The notes under the pieces were generated by a model. That model did not search any database and had not been told where the DNA came from. It worked only from the letters and a program-made list of their open reading frames with translations. A DNA stretch of 64,000 nucleotides from OCS116 cluster bacterium AG-390-A19 (GTDB lineage Bacteria; Pseudomonadota; Alphaproteobacteria; MED-G09). The DNA is taken from NCBI GenBank assembly GCA_003278145.1, contig QCGV01000002.1, positions 90,124-154,123 of the forward strand, read 5' to 3'. The position numbers and the translations under genes are program-made. Below are positions 53,072-62,716 of this stretch, in pieces; within the stretch, counting starts at the first letter, position 1, and each line of letters opens with the position of its first letter.

Positions 53072-53434
53072 ATGAAAAAAACTAAAATACTATCTGGTAA
53101 TGCTTATATTTATGAAGCAAAACTCAAAGAGGAAGAAAAATTTTTTTCAAAAAAAGAATTAAATAAAATTCTTTCTTTTTATGGAATGAGAGTTGCTTCA
53201 GGTGATTGGAAAGACTATGCAATTGATAGAGATAAAGATAAGTCGTCTTTTTCAATTTACAGACACGCCAGTGAAATGCCTATTTATAAAATTATAAAAA
53301 ATCATAAAATAAAAAACCTGGATGATAAGTGGAAAATATTATCAATGTCAGGCCAAGAAATAAAAAAGAATAGAAGTCTAGAAAAAATTTTGAAATTTTT
53401 AGATAGTAAGCGCCTAATATTATTAAAGAAGTAA
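53072..53434 (+). CDS. DUF2794 family conserved protein
   Basis: This 120-residue basic protein matches the alphaproteobacterial DUF2794 pattern: FSKKELNKILSFYGMRVASGDWKDYAID, then SFSIYRHASEMPIYKI and a C-terminal SLEKILKFL. The family is conserved across Alphaproteobacteria but its function is unknown. The promoter with repeated TAACTTG boxes lies just upstream. The next gene starts directly at its stop. Confidence 0.85.
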   Translation: MKKTKILSGNAYIYEAKLKEEEKFFSKKELNKILSFYGMRVASGDWKDYAIDRDKDKSSFSIYRHASEMPIYKIIKNHKIKNLDDKWKILSMSGQEIKKNRSLEKILKFLDSKRLILLKK

Positions 53435-53836
53435 ATGAAAATTAAGAAGATAATTGATTATTGTTTCTCACTACCTGAGGTTAGAGAAGATTATCCTTTT
53501 GGTCCTGATGTGCAAGTTTTTAAAATAAAAAATAAGCTTTTTGCAATACTTACAAAGCGACAAGATATTTATAGAATAAACTTAAAATGCCATCCTGAAG
53601 AAGCTTTAATACTTAGAGAAATTTTTGAGGATGTTATACCTGGCTATCATATGAATAAGATGCACTGGAATACAATATTATTAAATGACTCAATACCTGA
53701 TGAAGAAATTAAACGAATGATAGACAGATCATATTGCCTAGTAGTTAAAAAATTAAAGAAAAAGATTAGAGAATTTCTTGAAATCAAGCACGGTCATAAA
53801 AAGGTTTTTAAATCTATCTCATCCCCTTGGGTTTGA
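53435..53836 (+). CDS. MmcQ/YjbR family DNA-binding-like protein
   Basis: This 133-residue protein has the YjbR (DUF419) pattern: YCFSLPEVREDYPFGPDVQVFKI, KLFAILTKRQDIYRINLKC, PGYHMNKMHWNTILL and SYCLVVKKL at the end. The fold is related to CyaY-like and DNA-binding proteins, and no precise role is established. It abuts the DUF2794 gene and is likely co-transcribed with it. Confidence 0.88.
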   Translation: MKIKKIIDYCFSLPEVREDYPFGPDVQVFKIKNKLFAILTKRQDIYRINLKCHPEEALILREIFEDVIPGYHMNKMHWNTILLNDSIPDEEIKRMIDRSYCLVVKKLKKKIREFLEIKHGHKKVFKSISSPWV

Positions 53837-53860
53837 ATATTTAAATTATATTAGATTGTA

Positions 53861-53884
53861 AGTCCCTAGGGGAATCGAACCCCT
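53861..53884 (-). other. Orphan tRNA T-arm plus acceptor-like fragment
   Basis: On the minus strand AGGGG-TTCGATT-CCCCT is a textbook T arm (5-bp stem and a 7-base TTCGATT loop), followed by seven bases AGGGACT in the position of an acceptor 3' strand. No D arm, anticodon arm or matching 5' acceptor precedes it. The upstream 14 bases are spacer and then SDR coding sequence. CCA is not encoded after it. It may be a remnant of an integration site at a tRNA gene, or chance. Confidence 0.45.
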
Positions 53885-53898
53885 TGTATGAAAGAAAA

Positions 53899-54651
53899 TT
53901 ATTGAGCTGTGAAGCCGCCATCAACACTCAATACGGAACCTTGGCAAAGACTTGAATCAGGTGAAGCAAAGAAATAAATTGCACCAGCAACTTCATCAGC
54001 TGTGCCCATTCTACCTATTGGCATTGTACCCTTTAGCATTTCTTGAGCTTCTGCCTTATCTGGCATTAAATCTGTCCATCTATCCATCATGCCTGTTTCA
54101 ATTACACCAGGACAAACACAATTTATTCTTACTCCTGTATTCGCTAACTCAATAGCCATATCACGAGTAAAAACTACTAGGCCTCCTTTTGCACTTCCAT
54201 AGGCAGTAGAGAGTGGAAAGCCAACCAGTCCATTTAATGAAGAAATATTGATAACACTTCCTGACCCTGCATCAACCATACCTGGGACAATATATTTACA
54301 CATTAACCAAGGTCCCTTTAGATCTGTATCGAGCACTCTATCCCATTCTTCTAGTGTTGTTTTGTCATAGGTTTGATTAAGTTCGGAACCAGCATTGTTA
54401 ACAAGAACGTCTACTTTATCCCAGGTCTTGTAAGCATGATCTGAAACTGCTTTGACGTCAGTTTCAATTCTTACATCACATTTAATTGCCTCAACAGAGG
54501 ATCCCATCTCATCTGCGAATGAATTAGCTGAATCAATATCTATATCTGCAATAAGAACTTTTGCGCCTTCTTCAACAAAGCGTTTAACTGTTGCAGCACC
54601 AATACCACTTGAGCCGCCAGTCACTATACAATTCAAGCCTTTAAGGCGCAC
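53899..54651 (-). CDS. Short-chain dehydrogenase/reductase
   Basis: This 250-residue classical SDR has TGGSSGIGAAT in the cofactor loop, an Asp at the end of strand 2 (IADIDID) suggesting NAD, NNAG, NISSLNG with the catalytic Ser and YGSAK as YxxxK, then CPGVIETGM. The C-terminus SVDGGFTAQ is typical. It resembles glucose- or 3-oxoacyl-reductase-type SDRs, and the substrate is unknown. The orphan T-arm fragment lies 14 bases beyond its stop. Confidence 0.87.
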   Translation of the reverse strand: MRLKGLNCIVTGGSSGIGAATVKRFVEEGAKVLIADIDIDSANSFADEMGSSVEAIKCDVRIETDVKAVSDHAYKTWDKVDVLVNNAGSELNQTYDKTTLEEWDRVLDTDLKGPWLMCKYIVPGMVDAGSGSVINISSLNGLVGFPLSTAYGSAKGGLVVFTRDMAIELANTGVRINCVCPGVIETGMMDRWTDLMPDKAEAQEMLKGTMPIGRMGTADEVAGAIYFFASPDSSLCQGSVLSVDGGFTAQ

Positions 54652-54662
54652 GATAAATTCTT

Positions 54663-55382
54663 CTAGTCTCTTCTTCCCATAAACTGAAGAATGAAAAGGA
54701 ATAAGTTAATAAAATCTAAATAAAGAGTTAAGGAACCCATTATAGCTGATTTTTCAGCAGCCTCAGCACCGCTATATTGAACTCTATTTAACCAATCTCT
54801 TTTAATTTTCTGTGTATCCCAAGCGGTTAGTCCTGCAAAGATTAAAACACCCAAAACACTTATTATGAATGACATCTGACCACTGCCAACAAAAAGATTA
54901 ACTATTGAAGCAATAATTAAACCAAATAGGCCCATCATTAAGAATGCTCCCATCGCTGATAGATCTTTTTTAGTTGTATATCCCCAAAGACTAAGACTTG
55001 CAAATGCCCCCGCTGTTACAAAAAATGCCTGAAAAACAGCTGTTCCAGTATAAGCAAGAAAAATATAGGATAAAGATAAACCCATTAATCCAGCAAAAAC
55101 CCAAAATACTGATTGTGCTCTAGAGGCAGTCATTGAATTAATTTTTGAAGCAAAATAAAAGACAACACCAAGTGGAGCAAACATAACAACGTAAATCAGC
55201 ATTGTATTAGCTATAGCCACATAAAGTCCTGATGTAGCAGAAAACCATGCAACTATTCCAGTCAAAGCAAGGGCTGCAGACATATAATTATAAACGCGAA
55301 GCATGTGCGATCTTAAACCTTCATCAATCTGAGCTTGGCTTAAATTTGCTATGCTTGATTGCGCATTATTAAAATTGTTCAT
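54663..55382 (-). CDS. BAX inhibitor-1/YbhL family membrane protein
   Basis: This 239-residue protein has seven hydrophobic segments. An N-terminal hydrophilic stretch leads to HMLRVYNYMSAALALTGIVAW, and SLWGYTTKKDLSAMGAFLMMGL and GLTAWDTQKIKRDW are typical of the BI-1 family. Bacterial members may act as proton-sensitive calcium leak channels or in membrane-protein quality control. GGAG precedes the start. A 14-bp palindrome lies in the promoter region. Confidence 0.9.
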   Translation of the reverse strand: MNNFNNAQSSIANLSQAQIDEGLRSHMLRVYNYMSAALALTGIVAWFSATSGLYVAIANTMLIYVVMFAPLGVVFYFASKINSMTASRAQSVFWVFAGLMGLSLSYIFLAYTGTAVFQAFFVTAGAFASLSLWGYTTKKDLSAMGAFLMMGLFGLIIASIVNLFVGSGQMSFIISVLGVLIFAGLTAWDTQKIKRDWLNRVQYSGAEAAEKSAIMGSLTLYLDFINLFLFILQFMGRRD

Positions 55383-55422
55383 TTTAAACTCCGTTTAATT
55401 CGTTATATTGAATAATAATTAT

Positions 55423-55436
55423 ATTGTTATAACAAT
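55423..55436. promoter_or_regulatory. 14-bp palindrome within the putative promoter of the BI-1 gene
   Basis: ATTGTTATAACAAT is perfectly palindromic. On the minus strand it sits between a TTGAAT (55448-55443) and TATAAT (55423-55418), separated by 19 bases, so a protein bound here could control the promoter. It also lies upstream of the divergent phhB gene. Confidence 0.35.
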
Positions 55437-55490
55437 GATTTTATTCAAGCCCAAATATAAAATTATTAAATTATTGAAAGGTAACTATAA

Positions 55491-55784
55491 ATGGCAAAAA
55501 AAATATCAGTAAAACAAAGAAATGAAAGTCTAAAAAAACTGAATGGATGGAAAAAAACTAGAGGAAAAGACTCAATTGAGAAAGATTTTATATTTAATGA
55601 TTTTCAATCAGCCTTTTCCTGGATGACAAAAATGGCATTTGTTGCCGAAAAAATGGATCACCATCCTGAATGGTTTAATGTTTACAATAAAGTAAAAGTG
55701 ACGCTTACAACACATGATGCGAACGGCATTACTCAGCTTGACATTGATTTGGCAAAAGTTATGAACAAAACTTTTAAAATTTAA
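55491..55784 (+). CDS. phhB: 4a-hydroxytetrahydrobiopterin dehydratase
   Basis: This 97-residue protein matches pterin-4a-carbinolamine dehydratase: [20 protein letters not shown], a central [28 protein letters not shown] with the active-site His pair, and [17 protein letters not shown]. It recycles pterin cofactor for aromatic amino-acid hydroxylases. No hydroxylase gene lies near, and it may act with an unseen partner. Its stop abuts the stop of the convergent SDR. Confidence 0.93.
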   Translation: MAKKISVKQRNESLKKLNGWKKTRGKDSIEKDFIFNDFQSAFSWMTKMAFVAEKMDHHPEWFNVYNKVKVTLTTHDANGITQLDIDLAKVMNKTFKI

Positions 55785-56570
55785 CTATTTTGGAGCCATC
55801 CTTATTGCACCATCAAGTCTAATACTCTCACCATTAAGCATTTCGTTTTCACAAATATGTCTTGCTAACTCTCCATATTCTTTTGGATAACCTAATCTAG
55901 AAGGAAATGGAATTTGTGCTCCTAATGACTGTTTTAATTCATCAGGTGCTCCTGCAAATAAAGGAGTGTCAAAAAGTCCAGGAAGAATAGTATTAACTCT
56001 AATTCCTTCTCTTGAAAGGTCTCTAGCAACTGGAAGTGTCATGCCAACAATTCCACCTTTTGAAGCGGAATAAGCGGCTTGTCCAATTTGACCATCTTCA
56101 GCAGCAACTGAAGCCGTATTAACTACAACCCCTCTACCGCCATCATCTGTTATTGGATCTAATGTCATCATACCAGCGGAAGAATAAGCAATACATCTAA
56201 AAGAACCTATTAAATTTATTTGAATAACGGTATTAAACGGATCTAAAGGATGAGGGACGATATCACCAGTTTTTCTATCCCTGGCCGCGGTTTTAACTGC
56301 AATACCTATACCTGCACAGTTGATAAGTATTCTCTCTTGCCCAATCTCACTTCTAGATCTCTCAAAAGCCGCAACAACACTTTCATCACTTGTTACATTG
56401 GCTTCACAGAAAACACCGCCTATTTCAGACGCAACTGTCTCACCTTTCTCTGCATTGAGATCAAAAAGTGCGCATTTAACTCCAAACTTTGATAATTCGC
56501 GTGCTGTTGCCTCGCCAAGACCAGATGCCCCTCCAGTAATAACAGCACTAATATTTTCATCTAATTTCAT
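55785..56570 (-). CDS. SDR, 3-hydroxyacyl-CoA dehydrogenase type II-like
   Basis: This 261-residue SDR resembles 17-beta-HSD10/3-hydroxyacyl-CoA dehydrogenase type II proteins: GGASGLGEATARELSKFG, FDLNAEKGE with an Asp for NAD, INCAGIGIAVKT, a long loop with HPLDPFNTVIQINLIGSF, VNTASVAAEDGQIGQAAYSASKGG and PGLFDTPL. A beta-oxidation role is likely for the family. It is 15 bases after the EamA gene and part of a leftward run that begins with the quinone oxidoreductase. Confidence 0.9.
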   Translation of the reverse strand: MKLDENISAVITGGASGLGEATARELSKFGVKCALFDLNAEKGETVASEIGGVFCEANVTSDESVVAAFERSRSEIGQERILINCAGIGIAVKTAARDRKTGDIVPHPLDPFNTVIQINLIGSFRCIAYSSAGMMTLDPITDDGGRGVVVNTASVAAEDGQIGQAAYSASKGGIVGMTLPVARDLSREGIRVNTILPGLFDTPLFAGAPDELKQSLGAQIPFPSRLGYPKEYGELARHICENEMLNGESIRLDGAIRMAPK

Positions 56571-56585
56571 TTTTTTTCCTTTAGT

Positions 56586-57503
56586 TTAAATTTGTTCAAA
56601 TTCTTGTTTTTTATTTTTTTGAATTTTAGCCTCTCTCCTTACAATATACAATGTAGATAAAATAATAATTGAAGAACCAATTAAAGTATTTAATCCAAAA
56701 ATTATCCCAAAAATTAAAAAATCTACCGCTGCACTAGCTAATAATCTTACATAATCTATAGGAGCAATAACAGATGCTTCACCAATTGCATATGCTCTTA
56801 TAAAAAAATTATGGGCTATTGATGCACATATTGCCATCAATAAAATTAGTATCAACTGATCCAGGTTGGGGGTAACCCATACTAAGAGAGCTGGGATGAT
56901 CATTATCGGTATACTTACGATATTAGAATAAAACATTAATGTTATTGGCTTATCATATTTTGAAACAACTTTAACAAAGATTGCCGCACCGGCAAAAGCT
57001 ATTGCTGCACCAAGAGCTGATAAGGCTGCAACATTGTAATTCCCAGAAGGATTAAGCATAATTATAACACCCAAAAAACCGATAAGAGCAGCAACGGTTC
57101 TTTTTAATCCAACTCGCTCATGTAAAAATATTGCTGCCAGAGGAACAACGAAAAGAGAACTTGAAAACCTTATAGCTTGGGCATCTGCAAGAGGCATATT
57201 AACAATCGCATAAAACCCCATCATTATACCTAAAGCGCTAATTACTCCTCTAGTAATTTGTAAAAGAGGGACCTTTGTCTTAATACCTCCTTGGGAAAGA
57301 CCAGCCTTAATTAAAAATGGTAAAATTACTATTAAGCTAAATGAAGCCCTAAAAAAAGAAATCTGAAATGCATGAAAATCATTACCTAGATATTTTGCCA
57401 ATGCTGCCATTGTTGTAAAAGCAAAAACTGACATAAAAAGCCAAAAAGCGCCCTGGAGATTATTTGATAAACCTGAAACAAACCCCCTGACTTTATCAAT
57501 CAT
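56586..57503 (-). CDS. EamA/DMT family permease
   Basis: This 305-residue protein has about ten hydrophobic segments arranged as two EamA repeats. GAFWLFMSVFAFTTMAALAKYLG and AFQISFFRASFSLIVILPF open the first, and a C-terminal basic tail ends the protein. The drug/metabolite superfamily exports or imports many small compounds, and the substrate is unknown. Its start overlaps the stop of the quinone oxidoreductase gene by one base. Confidence 0.85.
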   Translation of the reverse strand: MIDKVRGFVSGLSNNLQGAFWLFMSVFAFTTMAALAKYLGNDFHAFQISFFRASFSLIVILPFLIKAGLSQGGIKTKVPLLQITRGVISALGIMMGFYAIVNMPLADAQAIRFSSSLFVVPLAAIFLHERVGLKRTVAALIGFLGVIIMLNPSGNYNVAALSALGAAIAFAGAAIFVKVVSKYDKPITLMFYSNIVSIPIMIIPALLVWVTPNLDQLILILLMAICASIAHNFFIRAYAIGEASVIAPIDYVRLLASAAVDFLIFGIIFGLNTLIGSSIIILSTLYIVRREAKIQKNKKQEFEQI

Positions 57504-58507
57504 TAACTACGGACCCTGACGACAACCTTTCCTTTTGCTTTTCTGTCCGCAAGGTCTCTTATCGCTTTAGCTCCATCTGCTAAATCATAAACTTCAGAAA
57601 TATGTGGCTTTAAAAAACCATCTTCATACATCTTTAAAAGATCATTAACGTTATCTTTATGTTCATTGGGAAATAAAGATTTGAAAGCTCCCCAAAATAC
57701 ACCAACAATTTGACACCCTTTCAATAAAGTTAAATTTAAAGGTATTTTTGGTATATAGCCTGCAGCAAAACCAACTACTAAATATCTTCCATCCCAGGCA
57801 ATTGCTCTCAAGGTTGGCTCGGCATAATCAGCACCAACTGGATCATAAATCACATCGACACCTTTTCCATCTGTCATATCTTTAATTTGATTTGAAAGAG
57901 CTTTTTGATCATCTCTATCTAGGTCTCCAGACTTATAAACTAAGCCCTCATCAGCTCCATGATCTCGGCAAATATTAACTTTCTCCTCTGATGATGCTGC
58001 AGCAATAATACGAGCACCCATAGCTTTGCCAATTTCAACCGCCGCGAGACCAACACCGCCAGCAGCCCCTAACACGAGCATACTTTCATCTTTTTTTAAT
58101 TTAGCTCTATCTTTCAAGGCATGGTGTGATGTTCCATATGTCATTAAAAATGACGCAGCAGTATCAAAATCCATACTTTCTGGAATGGGAGTTAATGATC
58201 CTTGATCGACAGATATTTTTTCAGCAAAAGAGCCCCATCCCGACGATACAATAACTCTGTCACCAATATTAAATCCTTCAACACCCTCACCAATCTCTGA
58301 TACTATACCCGCAGCCTCACCACCAGGTGAAAATGGCAATGTAGGTTTAAACTGATATTTATCCTCAATAATCAAAACATCTGGAAAATTTACCGAAGCA
58401 GAATAAATATCAACTATGACTTTTCCAGGGGCAATGACCGGATCATCAACATCTTCATAAGATAGTGTTTCAGGTGGTCCAAATTCTTTACATAAAAGGG
58501 CTTTCAT
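57503..58507 (-). CDS. NADPH:quinone oxidoreductase family protein
   Basis: This 334-residue zinc-independent MDR enzyme has MKALLCKEFGPPETLSYEDV, PGGEAAGIVSEIGEGVEGF, the cofactor motif LVLGAAGGVGLAAVEIGKAMGA and DPVGADYAEPTLRAIAWDGRYLVVGF. Family members reduce quinones or enoyl compounds with NADPH. I start at ATG 58507 with GGAGACACC upstream rather than the TTG at 58519. It begins a leftward run with EamA and the HSD10-like SDR. Confidence 0.9.
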   Translation of the reverse strand: MKALLCKEFGPPETLSYEDVDDPVIAPGKVIVDIYSASVNFPDVLIIEDKYQFKPTLPFSPGGEAAGIVSEIGEGVEGFNIGDRVIVSSGWGSFAEKISVDQGSLTPIPESMDFDTAASFLMTYGTSHHALKDRAKLKKDESMLVLGAAGGVGLAAVEIGKAMGARIIAAASSEEKVNICRDHGADEGLVYKSGDLDRDDQKALSNQIKDMTDGKGVDVIYDPVGADYAEPTLRAIAWDGRYLVVGFAAGYIPKIPLNLTLLKGCQIVGVFWGAFKSLFPNEHKDNVNDLLKMYEDGFLKPHISEVYDLADGAKAIRDLADRKAKGKVVVRVRS

Positions 58508-58611
58508 TGGTGTCTCCAAAAAATTACTTTATTATCTTTAAACTGAAAAAAACTATACGCCAAGATATTAAAAATGTTAGATCATTAAGTATTATTTTTT
58601 ATAGGAATAAA

Positions 58612-59094
58612 ATGCGCGGCTATTTCGGATTTGGAGCAGAAGGAATATCAAAACCTATGAATATGGGTAACCTTGTAAGATCAGCGCATGCATTTGGTGC
58701 TCAATTTGTATTTACTGTTTCAGCACACTATTCAGTCAGAGAAGGCAAATCAGATACATCAAAAGCTCCCAATCATTTACCTTGGTACGACTGGGATAGT
58801 TGTGAAGAAATGGTTTTGCCAAATAAGTGTAAATTAGTTGGTGTTGAATTAATAGATGACGCTATTGAATTACCTTCTTTTCATCATCCAAAACAAGCGG
58901 CCTATGTACTAGGACCAGAAATGGGTTCCTTATCCAAAGAAATGATAAAAAAATGTGACTATACTATAAAAATTCCTACAAAATTTTGTATAAATGTTCA
59001 GATTGCAGGTTCAATCGTAATGTATGATCGAATTAGATCCTTAGGAAAGTTTGCACAAAGACCTCAAACCGAAGTTGAGCAAAAAAATGACTGA
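58612..59094 (+). CDS. RNA methyltransferase, TrmH/SpoU family
   Basis: This 160-residue SPOUT protein has [45 protein letters not shown] and the knot [14 protein letters not shown]. It lacks an N-terminal substrate-binding domain, so a minimal TrmH fold is likely. The track start at 58465 would run through a promoter region. The ATG at 58612 has AGGAAT upstream and begins with the homology. The rlmN start overlaps its stop by 8 bases. Confidence 0.88.
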   Translation: MRGYFGFGAEGISKPMNMGNLVRSAHAFGAQFVFTVSAHYSVREGKSDTSKAPNHLPWYDWDSCEEMVLPNKCKLVGVELIDDAIELPSFHHPKQAAYVLGPEMGSLSKEMIKKCDYTIKIPTKFCINVQIAGSIVMYDRIRSLGKFAQRPQTEVEQKND

Positions 59095-60229
59095 AGATAC
59101 AGAAAATAAAGAAGTAAGTTTAGTTGGTCTTACCAAAAAAGAAATCAAAGACTCACTAAGAAAACTCGATATACCTGATCAACAATTAAATATGAGAGTT
59201 AATCAAATATGGGGTTGGGTTTATAATAAAGGTATTAACTCAATTGATGAAATGACAACTCTTTCCCTTGATTTAAGAGAAGAATTAAAAAAATATCATA
59301 ATCTTGAAAGACCTCAAATTTCTGATGAACAAATATCAAAGGATGGAACAAAAAAGTGGTTGTTGAAATTCAATGATGGTTCTGAAGTTGAAACAGTTTT
59401 TATCCCTGATGATGAAAGGGGAACGTTATGTGTCTCGAGCCAAGTTGGTTGCACCCTTAACTGTACTTTCTGTCATACAGGCACGCAAAGATTGGTAAGA
59501 AACTTAACTTCTCAAGAAATTGTATCTCAGATAATAATCGCAAAAGACTCTCTCAGTGAATGGGGACAGGAGCCGAGGCAAATAACAAATATTGTTATGA
59601 TGGGTATGGGTGAACCATTGTATAATTTTGAAAGTGTTAGAGATGGAATTCTTACTATGTCTGACGATGCTGGACTCTCTATCTCAAAAAGAAAAATAAC
59701 CCTCTCAACATCAGGAATAGTTCCTAAAATAAAAATGGCGGGTGATGAGATTGGATCAATGCTTGCAATCTCACTGCATGCTACAAATAATGATCTTAGA
59801 AATGAGATAGTTCCTATAAATAAAAAATATCCAATTGAAGAATTACTCGAGGCATGTAGAAATTATCCAGGGTTATCAAATTCAAAAAGAATAACCTTTG
59901 AATATGTTATGTTAAAAGGTGTTAATGATTCTGAGGCTGAGGCAAGAGACCTAGTGAAATTAATTTCTGGTATACCAGCAAAAATAAATTTGATACCATT
60001 TAACTCTTGGCCGGGGTCTTCATATGAATGCTCAGACTGGGAACAAATAGAAAAATTTGGTGATATTGTTAATAGAGGCGGTTATGCAAGTCCTATTAGA
60101 ACACCAAGGGGAGAAGATATCTCTGCTGCATGCGGCCAATTAAAAAGTGATACAAAAAAAGTAAGGGCCTCTGAAAAGTATAAAAAAGAACTTGCAAAAA
60201 TTGAGAGTAAGCGTATAGGACGGCTATAG
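59087..60229 (+). CDS. rlmN: Dual-specificity RNA C2-methyladenosine methyltransferase RlmN
   Basis: This 380-residue radical-SAM enzyme methylates A2503 of 23S rRNA and A37 of some tRNAs. It has [11 protein letters not shown] (CxxxCxxC), [11 protein letters not shown], the [17 protein letters not shown] segment and the conserved Cys in SAACGQLK near the C-terminus. I start at ATG 59087 (MTEDTENKE), overlapping the TrmH-like gene by 8 bases. argG follows after 20 bases. Confidence 0.97.
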   Translation: MTEDTENKEVSLVGLTKKEIKDSLRKLDIPDQQLNMRVNQIWGWVYNKGINSIDEMTTLSLDLREELKKYHNLERPQISDEQISKDGTKKWLLKFNDGSEVETVFIPDDERGTLCVSSQVGCTLNCTFCHTGTQRLVRNLTSQEIVSQIIIAKDSLSEWGQEPRQITNIVMMGMGEPLYNFESVRDGILTMSDDAGLSISKRKITLSTSGIVPKIKMAGDEIGSMLAISLHATNNDLRNEIVPINKKYPIEELLEACRNYPGLSNSKRITFEYVMLKGVNDSEAEARDLVKLISGIPAKINLIPFNSWPGSSYECSDWEQIEKFGDIVNRGGYASPIRTPRGEDISAACGQLKSDTKKVRASEKYKKELAKIESKRIGRL

Positions 60230-60249
60230 TTTAATCCGGAGAGTGGAAG

Positions 60250-61458
60250 ATGAGTAAGGACAAAAAAATAAACAAAGTTGTTTTGGCCTATTCAGGAGGT
60301 CTTGATACTTCAGTCATTTTAAAATGGCTTGAAGAGAAATATGAATGTGAGGTTGTCACCTTTACAGCTGATCTTGGTCAGGGTGCAGAACTTGATGATG
60401 CAAAAGAAAAGGCTAAATCACATGGAGTTAAAGAAATATTCATAGAAGATCTAAGGGAAGATTTTGTTAAAAATTATGTATTTCCTATGTTTAGAGCAAA
60501 TACATTGTATGAAGGAAAATATCTTCTTGGTACTGCTATAGCCAGGCCCCTAATTGCAAAGAGACAAATAGAAATTGCACATGAAGTTGGAGCTGATGCT
60601 GTTTGTCATGGTGCAACAGGCAAAGGCAATGATCAGGTTAGATTTGAGTTAGCTTATTACGGATTAGATTCAAATATTAAAGTTATCGCACCTTGGAGAG
60701 AATGGGATTTAAACTCAAGGACAAAACTAATAGATTTTGCTGAAAAGCATCAAATAACAATTATGAAAGATAAAAGAGGAGAAGCCCCTTTTTCTGTTGA
60801 TGCAAATTTATTACATACATCTTCAGAAGGGAAATTGCTTGAAGACCCATCTATAGAGTGTCCAGAGGATGTTTATCAAAGAACTATCTCTCCCGAGAAG
60901 GCTCCTGATAAACCAACATATATTGAAATAGGTTTCCTTGAAGGTGATCCAATTTCAATTGATGGAAAAAAACTATCGCCAGCAGAAATTCTCACTGAAC
61001 TAAATAGAATTGGGGGAGAAAATGGAGTTGGTAGATTAGATTTCGTTGAGAATAGAAGTGTTGGGATGAAGTCCAGAGGAATTTATGAAACTCCTGGTGG
61101 GACAATTTTGCTTGAAGCTCATAGAGGTATCGAGCAGATAACTCTTGATAGAGAAGCCTGTCATCTTAAAGATGAAATAATGCCAAAGTACGCTGAATTA
61201 ATTTATAATGGTTATTGGTTCTCCTCAGAGAGAAGAATGCTACAAAAATTAATTGATGAAAGTCAAAAAAATGTTTCAGGTGAAGTAAGGGTTAAAATAT
61301 ATAAAGGTAGCGCGGTCGTAGTTGGCAGATCTTCCAAACAGTCACTTTATTCTCTTGAACACGTAACTTTTGAAGAAGATAGTGTTTATGATCAAACTGA
61401 TGCTGAAGGCTTTATTAAGATTAATGCCCTAAGACTTAGGCTTTCAAATAAAGACTAA
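60250..61458 (+). CDS. argG: Argininosuccinate synthase
   Basis: This 402-residue enzyme joins citrulline and aspartate. It shows the P-loop-like [65 protein letters not shown], and ESPG-equivalent [21 protein letters not shown] precedes the ATG. Its stop TAA overlaps the convergent folD stop TAG in CTAA. Confidence 0.98.
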   Translation: MSKDKKINKVVLAYSGGLDTSVILKWLEEKYECEVVTFTADLGQGAELDDAKEKAKSHGVKEIFIEDLREDFVKNYVFPMFRANTLYEGKYLLGTAIARPLIAKRQIEIAHEVGADAVCHGATGKGNDQVRFELAYYGLDSNIKVIAPWREWDLNSRTKLIDFAEKHQITIMKDKRGEAPFSVDANLLHTSSEGKLLEDPSIECPEDVYQRTISPEKAPDKPTYIEIGFLEGDPISIDGKKLSPAEILTELNRIGGENGVGRLDFVENRSVGMKSRGIYETPGGTILLEAHRGIEQITLDREACHLKDEIMPKYAELIYNGYWFSSERRMLQKLIDESQKNVSGEVRVKIYKGSAVVVGRSSKQSLYSLEHVTFEEDSVYDQTDAEGFIKINALRLRLSNKD

Positions 61459-62354
61459 AGTTCAAAGTCAGAAAAATCGATATTATTTTGAGAGCAAGTT
61501 GCTACCAATGTATTTAATAAAAGGCACGCAATAGTCATTGGGCCAACTCCACCTGGCACTGGTGTGATAGCAGAAGATTTTTTTCCAGCTTCATCAAAAT
61601 CTACATCACCAACTAACTTGGTTTTACCTTCTCCTTTTTCAGGTGCCGGCAATCTATTTATGCCAACATCTATAACAACGGCACCATCTTTAACCCAATC
61701 TCCTTTAACCATTTCAGGTATACCGACAGCTGCAACTAAAATATCTGCTGATAAACATACTTCCTTTAAGTTTTTTGTTCTGGAATGACAAATTGTTACT
61801 GTACAATTTTCTTTAAGAAGTAATTGTGCAATTGGTTTTCCAACTAAATTTGATCTACCAACAATTACAGCATGCAAACCAGATAAAGAGGGTAATGAAT
61901 CCTTGATTAATAGAGATGCACCCTGTGGAGTACAAGGGACTAGGCCTTTCAAGCCGCTTGCTAGATATCCAGAATTTACAGGATGAAGACCATCAACATC
62001 TTTAGAAGGCAGTATTCTTTCTATTATTTTTTGCTGCTCCATATGTTTTGGGACAGGAAATTGAACTAAAATACCATTAACAGATTTGTCGGAATTTAAT
62101 TGCTCAACCTTTGCTAAAAGATCATCTTCAGAAGTACTCTCTGGTAAACGATATTCAAAAGAATTCATTCCAGCTTCTTTTGTTTGTATACCTTTGTTTC
62201 TTACATATATTTCACTGGCTGGATCATTACCAACCAATACAACCGCTAAACCAGGCGTTATATTGTACTTATCTTTTAAATCATTTACTGCAATCTTCAA
62301 TTTCTCTCTAAGACGAGAAGCATAATCCTTTCCATCTATAATAGAAGTTGCCAT
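61455..62354 (-). CDS. folD: Bifunctional methylene-THF dehydrogenase/methenyl-THF cyclohydrolase
   Basis: This 299-residue enzyme has [19 protein letters not shown] with the catalytic Tyr-Lys region, [24 protein letters not shown] and the cofactor motif [17 protein letters not shown], then [31 protein letters not shown]. It supplies one-carbon units. It is 6 bases after the YggT gene. Confidence 0.98.
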   Translation of the reverse strand: MATSIIDGKDYASRLREKLKIAVNDLKDKYNITPGLAVVLVGNDPASEIYVRNKGIQTKEAGMNSFEYRLPESTSEDDLLAKVEQLNSDKSVNGILVQFPVPKHMEQQKIIERILPSKDVDGLHPVNSGYLASGLKGLVPCTPQGASLLIKDSLPSLSGLHAVIVGRSNLVGKPIAQLLLKENCTVTICHSRTKNLKEVCLSADILVAAVGIPEMVKGDWVKDGAVVIDVGINRLPAPEKGEGKTKLVGDVDFDEAGKKSSAITPVPGGVGPMTIACLLLNTLVATCSQNNIDFSDFEL

Positions 62355-62360
62355 ATCTTG

Positions 62361-62645
62361 TTACACCATAGGCCAATATTCTCTTAGTAGAGATCTTAAA
62401 AAATAAATTATTAAAAGTGCTATTATGGGTGATATATCCAGTCCACCAAAATTAGGTAAAAAAGATCTAATTTTTCTGAAAACTGGATCAGTTAATCTCC
62501 ATGCAGTTTCATGGAACATCCTAACTATTTGATTTGAGTTATTGATGATATTCAATGATGATAACCAGCTCAAGATAACTGCAATAATAATTACCCAGGA
62601 ATAAAGATCCAAAATAGCATCAATAAGAAGAAATGTTGAATTCAT
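62361..62645 (-). CDS. YggT family membrane protein
   Basis: This 94-residue protein has two hydrophobic segments around the YggT motif: YSWVIIIAVILSWL, then RLTDPVFRKIRSFLPNFGGLDISPIIALLIIYFLRSLL. The family is thought to help membrane-protein or divisome organisation, but a precise function is not established. It lies between folD and the M13 peptidase on the minus strand. Confidence 0.88.
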   Translation of the reverse strand: MNSTFLLIDAILDLYSWVIIIAVILSWLSSLNIINNSNQIVRMFHETAWRLTDPVFRKIRSFLPNFGGLDISPIIALLIIYFLRSLLREYWPMV

Positions 62646-62716
62646 TATAAATGTTTACTATTTGTCGGAGATGTTTTCAACATACAAATTCAAACTCTAA
62701 ATATAGAGTTCACCTA

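Noticed and set aside
53861-53884. Complete tRNA or two-piece tmRNA gene
   Set aside because: Only the T arm and acceptor-like bases are present. Upstream is SDR coding sequence and downstream is the 3' end of the YjbR gene, with no tag reading frame or 5' acceptor partner.
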